Positions 58,545-64,000 of a DNA stretch of 64,000 nucleotides are shown piece by piece. Origin of the DNA: Artocarpus heterophyllus (taxonomy: Eukaryota > Streptophyta > Magnoliopsida > Rosales > Moraceae); the NCBI GenBank assembly GCA_025403435.1, contig CM046353.1:25952259-26016258 (forward strand). Reading direction: 5' to 3'. Position 1 is the first letter of the stretch. Every line of letters begins with the position of its first letter. Position numbers and translations under genes: made by a program. The notes beneath the pieces are model-generated. The model made no database searches and was not told where the DNA came from. It saw only the letters and a program-made list of their open reading frames with translations.

Positions 58545-61500
58545 TTAGCAAAAGAATCTTTTAAGGAGCTCAGCATTCCAAGGATGACCAAGCTGGTTTT
58601 CCTCCATGTTAGATAACTTGTATGTGCCTAGATGAATGATGCCGATGACCCTATACGGCCCATCCCATTTTGGACCAAAATACCCCAAACTGGGCTATTG
58701 AACCGTGACCTGTTTTAGTACCAAATCCACGATTTTAAATCTCCTTGGTTGGACTCGCTTGTTGTAATATTGAGCGACTACTTGATTCCAGGCTGCATTA
58801 CAGATTGCTGCACAGTTACTTTTTTCTTCAAGCAAGTCAAGGTCAGACATCATTATCTTGGCATTCTAAACCTCCTCATAATGTTCAATTCTGAAGCTAG
58901 GCAGCCCCACCTCGGCCAGAATGATGGCCTCCGCCCCGTACACAAGAGAGAACGGGGTCTCCCCAGTAGCTGTCCAGGCAATTATGCGATAGGCCAAGGG
59001 CACTTGTGGGAGCTCATCAACCATGCCCCTTTAAGGCCCTCGAGCTTTTTCTTCAAGTTGTCCTTGATTGTTTTGTTGACAGCCTCCACTTGGCCATTGC
59101 TTTGGGGGTAGCTCGGAGAGGAGAAAACTTTCTTGATGCCGAGCTGTTCACACATGCGGAGGAGACCAGAGGACTCAAATTGTTGACAGCCTCCTCATAA
59201 TGTTCAATTCTGAAGCTAGGCAGCCCCACCTCGGTCGGAATGATGGCCTTCGCCCCGTACACAAGGGAGAACAGGGTCTCCCCGGTAGCTGTCTGGGCAA
59301 TTATGCGTAGGCCAAGGGCACTTGTGGGAGCTCGTCAACCATGCTCCTTTAAGGCCCTCAAGCTTTTTCTTCAAGTTGTCCTTGATTGTTTTGTTGACAG
59401 CCTCCACTTGGCCATTGCTTTGGGGGTAGCTCGGAGAGGAGAAAACTTTCTTGATGTTGAGCTCTTCACATAGGCAGAGGAGACCAAAGGACTCAAATTG
59501 TTGACAGCCTCCTCATAATGTTCAATTCTGAAGCTAGGCAGCCCCACCTCGGCCAGAATGATGGCCTCTGCCCCGTACACAAGGGAAAACGAGGTCTCCC
59601 CGGTAGCTGTCCGGGCAATTATGCGGTAGGCTAAGGGTACTTGTGGGAGCTCGTCAACCATGCCCCTTTAAGGCCCTCGAGCTTTTTCTTCAAGTTGTCC
59701 TTGATTGTTTTGTTGACAGCCTCCACTTGGCCATTGCTTTGGGGATAGCTCGGAGAGGAGAAAACTTTCTTGATGCCGAGTTGTTCACACAGGCGGAGGA
59801 AACCAGAGGACTCAAATTGTTTGGCATTGTCGGTCATGATCGTGTGGGGGATTCCAAATCAGCAAATGATTTTCTTCCATACAAAGTTGGTACATTTTGC
59901 TTCAGTCATGCTGGTACACGGCTCTACTTCAACCCATTTCGTCAGGTAGTCTATGGCCACAATGCAGTATTTGAATTGTGATCGGGCCAGGGGAAGGGGT
60001 CCGATCAGATCAATAGCCCACTTCACTAATGGCCACACTAAGCTTACTGAAGTAAGGGGCTCAGCATGATATCCAGGCATTCATGTGAATTGTTGACATT
60101 TGAGACATTTTCGTGCAAAATCTTTACAGTCCCGCTCCATAGTCGGCCAGTAGTGGCCTTGTCGAAGACACTTTTAGGCCAACGATCGCCCCTAGAATGA
60201 TTGCCACATAGACCTTCATGGATCTCCTTCATTAGGTATTTGGCTTCTTTGGGGTCCATGCACTTTAAACACGATGCTGTATAGCCTCGTCGATATAATC
60301 TTCTGTCGATCATCGAATACCGAGCCGAGTTGTTACGTATCTGACGTGCCTTTTCTCGATCGTCGGGCAATTCAGCTGTGGCCAGGTATTGGATGATCGG
60401 GTCCATCCATGAGGTCTCGAGTTCCTCAGCTACATTTATGACTTCCTTGTGGATGCTTGGCTCTGCTAGTCTTTCAATGGGGACTAAGGTAAGGTCGCTA
60501 TCATCGAGGCCCAAAGCTAGTCAAGCAAGGGCGTCGGCCTCTAAGTTCTCCAATCGGGGGATCTGCTTGGAAGAGGAGGACTTAAATTGCTCGAGCAGCT
60601 ACTTGACTTCTTTTAAATATGCAGCCATTGAGTCTGCTTAGGTTTGGAATCCTCTAGTGACTTGCTGAATGACAGGCATAGAGTCGCTGTAGATGATTAT
60701 GTGGTCTACCCCAAGATCCCTAGCAATTCGAAGTCCAGCTAGAAATGCTTCGTACTCTGCCTCATTGTTCGAGGCCTTGAAGTCGAATTGGAGCGGGTAA
60801 ATCACCTTGCATCCGTCTGGGCTTATTAATATTAGCCCGACACTTGATCCTTCTATACAGGAAGACCCATCGACATAAAGTCTCCATTCTAGTCTTGAGA
60901 TGGTGTAATCTTCACTACAGCTGGGGACGTCTGGCACTTCTACAGGTGCCTTCTAGACCAAAGGTGTGGCTTGATTGGCATCGGTGAATTCAACGATGAA
61001 GTCCGCAAGAGCTTGGCCTTTGATGGCCACCCTCAACACAAAATGCATGTCATATTTACTAAGTTCTACCGACCATTTGGCCATCTGGCTGCATATCTCT
61101 AGGCTCTGAAGAACTTACTGGAGAGGGAACTTGGTCGGGACCTTTGTTGTGTGGCCTTGAAAGTATGGCCACAACTGAAGTGATCAAGGCAAAGGATAAC
61201 TTCTCGAGTAGAGGATACCACTCCTCAGCACCCTGGAATGCGTGGCTGGTATAATAGACTAGCTTTTGAGCCCCATCTTCATCTCAGACTAGGACCGAAC
61301 TTACGGCCTTCTCGAACACAGCTAGATATGTAGTTAAAACCTAGCTGGGCAAAGGTTTGGACAGGAGCAGGGGTGTGGCCAAATACTTCTTCAGATTTTG
61401 AAAAGCTTCTTCACATTCCCTGCTCCACTCAAACCTCCCCTTAAGCACCTTAAAAAATGGATGGCACATGTCAATAGCCCAAGAGACAAATCTCGAGAGA

Positions 61501-63269
61501 GTCACTGTCATGCTGGTGAGCTTTTGCACATCCTTTACAGTCCGAGGAGAATGCATGTCAATAATTGTTTGGACCTTTGCTAGGTTTACCTCAATCCCCC
61601 ACTAGTTGACCTAAAATCTTAGAAATTTGCCCGAGCTTACCCTAAACGCACACTTCACCTGGTTGAGTTTCATCCCATATTCTCGGAGAATGTCGAAGCT
61701 TGCTCGGAGGTCGGCCATGTGGTCCTTTGCTCGGACAGACTTCACTAACATGTCATCCACGTAGACCTCCATTATTTTACTAATCAGCCGAGCAAACATC
61801 TTGTTGACTAGGCATTGGTAGGTAGCCCCAACGTTCTTCAATCCGAAGGGCATCACCACGTAGCAGTATAACCCCTAGTCGGTAACGAAAGCTGTCTTTG
61901 CTTGGTCCGCCTCGGCCATTCTTATCTGATTGTACTTGGAATAGGTGTCCATGAAGCTCACCAATTCATGGCTAGTAGTTGCATCGACGAGCTAGTCTAT
62001 CTGGGGAATAGGAAAGCAATATTTCAGGCAAGCCTTGTTTAGGTCAGTATAATCAATGCAGACCCGCCATTTGTCGTTCACCTTTTTGACTAGAATGACA
62101 TTTGCTAACCACTCTGGATATTTGACCTCTCTGATGAATCCTGCCTTAAGGAGCTTTTAGACCTCTTCGTTTATAGCAGCGTACCTTTTCGGATTAAAGG
62201 CTCTCCTCTTTTGTATCACAAGTTGGTGGTCGAGTTGGACGTTGAGCCGATGACAAATTACACTCAGATCTATGCCGGGCATATCTTCAGGGGATCACGC
62301 AAACACATCCCGATACTTAGTGAAAAGCCCTTCCAGGTCTGCTCGGATCTTAGGTCTCAACTGGGATCTGAGTTAGACAGTGTGTTTAGGCATTGTAGGG
62401 TCTAAAGGGAACAACACCAAGTCTTTGACCAGGGTGGCTCTTACCTCTTCCTCGGGCAGTTAGGGGTCGAGATCGAGAAGCATCTTGGGCATCGGGTCAG
62501 TAGGCAGATCTGCCTCGTCGACCGCATAGATGGTTGAAACACTTAGATGTTGGGCTGTCTGGCTCTTACAGCATTGATGTAACAAGCTCAGGAATCCTTA
62601 TGGGATGAGCGAATTACTCCAACTCCGTCCTCTGTTGGAGACTTCATGGCTAGGTGATACGTGGAGACCACAGCCTTCAACGCGTTGAGTGTCGGGCGAC
62701 CGATAATGATGTTGTATTGAGAAGGCTTGTCACCGACTAAAAAGTCGACGACTCAAGTGATCTAAGCAGCTCCTTCTCTAAAAGTCACCAGTAGGCTAAC
62801 TTTTCCCACTGCTCGGACGCATTCTCCCGTGAAGCCGTAGAGTGGGGTCTAGACCGAGACCAAGGTGGCATTGTTGAGCCTTAGCTTATCAAAAGCTTAT
62901 TTGAAGAGGATATCGGTCGAGCTGCCGTTATCAATCAGCACTCGTCGCACTATGTTGTTGGCTATATACAGTTTGCACACAAGGTCGTCGTTGTGATGAT
63001 GAATTAGCTTGTCCGCTTCCTCCTCGATGAATATGATCAAAGCATCATGTTGGTGGGATATTTTGTTAACATGTTTGGACATGTTTATGAGCTCGCCTCG
63101 CTTGATCAGCCAAGCTTCTCTAACATACGACCACCGCCCACTCGACGTCTCACCGGTGACTAGGCTGTCGAAGATCATGTGAACGATGTTTAGGGGTTTT
63201 GAGGTGTTCCCAACGTCAGTTCGTGAGTGGTTTGGCATGTCTCAGCTCGACGGATCGTTTCTTCCAGAG
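58545..63269 (-). pseudogene. Tat-lineage protease-RT-RNase H-integrase, degenerate
   Basis: Minus strand, in order: protease-like RRVLIDNGSSTDILF (62935-62897; DNGS rather than DTGS, usual in this lineage); RT from NVILVKKVNDKWRVCIDYTD near 62080, with GLKNVGATYQ and YVDDMLVKS (61770-61744); RT connection with LKGRFEWSRECEEAF near 61430; archaeal-type second RNase H with LYVDGSS, NNEAEYEAFLAGLRIA and YSDS (60937-60638), a hallmark of Tat elements; integrase with a zinc-region remnant (60330-60080), DLIGPLPLARS and IDYLTKWVEVEP (60030-59920), MTDNAKQFES (59837) and NGQVEAVNKTIK (catalytic E), ending LGHPWNAELLKRFF and TAA at 58545-58547. The glutamate-containing part is triplicated (58866-59819). 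Stops and shifts are numerous, many of them TAG. Confidence 0.9.
58866..59819 (-). repeat. Tandem triplication inside the integrase coding region
   Basis: Three units of about 318 bp: 58866-59183, 59184-59502 and 59503-59819. The landmark CCTCCTCATAATGTTCAATT occurs at 58871, 59190 and 59508. Each unit carries SNGQVEAVNKTIKDN-type sequence, YRIIARTATGETSF and PSFRIEHYEEAVN. At the junctions EEAVN is followed by NLSPLV in a shifted frame, so the extra units do not extend a continuous protein. Confidence 0.92.
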
Positions 63270-64000
63270 GTAGAGCTCGGGGTTATGACTCGTTCAACAA
63301 ATTCTCTCAAATGTCCTTCCTGGACCAGTTTTTCAATTTGGTCCTTTAGTTGGATGCATTCGCGAGTGTTGTGTCTGACATCCTTGTGGAACTCGTAGTA
63401 CTTCGCTTGATCCTATTTCACTTTGTTGCCCCTAAGCTTGGGTGGTGGCACCAGCAAGTTTCAGCTACTCACTTGGATAAGCCCCTCGTCGATGGTCGCC
63501 ACTAATGGCGTGTAGCTTTGGAACTTGCCGGCTGGCATCTTTGGCTTCTCGGGTTTCTTTTCCTTCTTTTGCTTCTTATTCTGCTTCGCATTGTTTTGCT
63601 CTAGCACCTTCTTCTTCTTCTTTTCTTTCTTGGTCCTGCTGGGCCTGGCCTCCTCCTTGCGGCTATTCATGTACTTTGCGGCATTGGCGTACACCTAGGC
63701 GTAGTTGAGCATCTGTGAAAATGTGCTCGACTGCTCGAAGGCCAACGACCAAGTTAGTTTTTCATCTCAGAGGCCCCTTACAAAAATATGCTTGAGGGTC
63801 TCGTCTTTGACGTGTTTTACCTCCAGAGCTGTTCGGGTTAACCGATTAATGTAGTCTCAAACGTTCTTGTCTCCTTGTTTGACGACGTATAAATACGTGA
63901 TCTCTTTCCTTCGCGTTTTTGTCATAGAGAAGGTGGCTAAGATGGCATCGGCAAGCTGTTGAAAAGAAGAAACAGAGGCTAGTTCGAGTCTTTGGAACCA
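63270..64000 (-). pseudogene. Tat-lineage gag, cut by the window edge
   Basis: Minus strand from 64000: WFQRLELASVSSFQQLADAI, TYLYVVKQGDKNV, DYINRLTRTALEVKHVKDET, YANAAKYMNSRKEEA (near 63670), a lysine-rich stretch (63640-63550), then EFHKDVRHNTRECIQLKDQI (near 63370) leading to protease. This is the retrotransposon gag domain of Tat elements, cut at the right. TAG replaces glutamine before VYANAAK (63695), and TGA replaces arginine near 63760. The gag start, primer site and 5' LTR should lie beyond 64000. Confidence 0.85.

Noticed and set aside
58866..59819. CRISPR-like or satellite array
   Set aside because: The 318-bp repeats are coding integrase sequence without spacers and occur only three times.

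Overview
This is plant nuclear DNA, most likely from a eudicot. One spliced host gene sits in a large nest of LTR retrotransposons. The evidence is GT-AG introns, iMet- and Asp-type retroelement primer-binding sites, Angela, Tekay and Athila/Tat-type elements, a plant LRR receptor-kinase fragment and a plant membrin gene. I cannot name the species. All family names come from recognising motifs by eye; no search was run.

Layout, left to right. (1) 1-18296: an Angela-like Copia element on the minus strand. Its low-coordinate LTR is cut by the window edge. Its other LTR (7124-7677 plus 16833-18296) is split by a complete minus-strand Tekay-like chromovirus (7678-16827) flanked by CGAAC / CGAAA. 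(2) 18297-20950: the gag, primer site and LTR of an Athila/Tat-type element into which the Angela element inserted. (3) 20951-27700: older debris. It holds a plus-strand Copia pol remnant and LTR, the last part of an LRR receptor-kinase split by a decayed Tekay-like LTR, a minus-strand Copia LTR, and a second Copia remnant. (4) 28339-29084: a hAT-like non-autonomous element with an 8-bp target duplication. (5) 29581-32202: the only apparently intact host gene, a four-exon membrin (Golgi Qb-SNARE) coding for 233 residues. (6) 32203-35770: AT-rich intergenic DNA with a local tandem duplication whose second copy holds a Mutator-like inverted-repeat element. (7) 35775-64000: a second nest. A decayed Tat-like LTR is followed by a plus-strand Retand-like element lacking most of pol (37134-45418), which contains a candidate 3.9-kb solo LTR. 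Its 3' LTR is broken by another Gypsy element (45419-50185). That element's far LTR is broken in turn by a minus-strand Tat element (50186 to beyond 64000), which carries two solo LTRs of its own.

The Tat element is the most interesting unit. Between its pol and its 3' LTR it carries a gene on the opposite strand, with two introns, a TATA-like box and an AATAAA signal. An exon of that gene was split by a solo LTR whose exact 5-bp target duplication shows that the reading frame was continuous before insertion. In the same element the integrase segment containing the catalytic glutamate is tandemly triplicated with a period of about 318 bp.

Three patterns cross element boundaries. Premature stops are overwhelmingly TAG at expected glutamine (CAG) positions, as expected from deamination of CHG-methylated cytosine. 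GC-rich short palindromes (TTCGGCCTGCCGAA type) cluster in both the Angela and Tekay elements, and the Tekay element inserted inside such a cluster. One Gypsy LTR carries six WRKY-type W-boxes in 58 bp. None of the retroelements looks able to move by itself.
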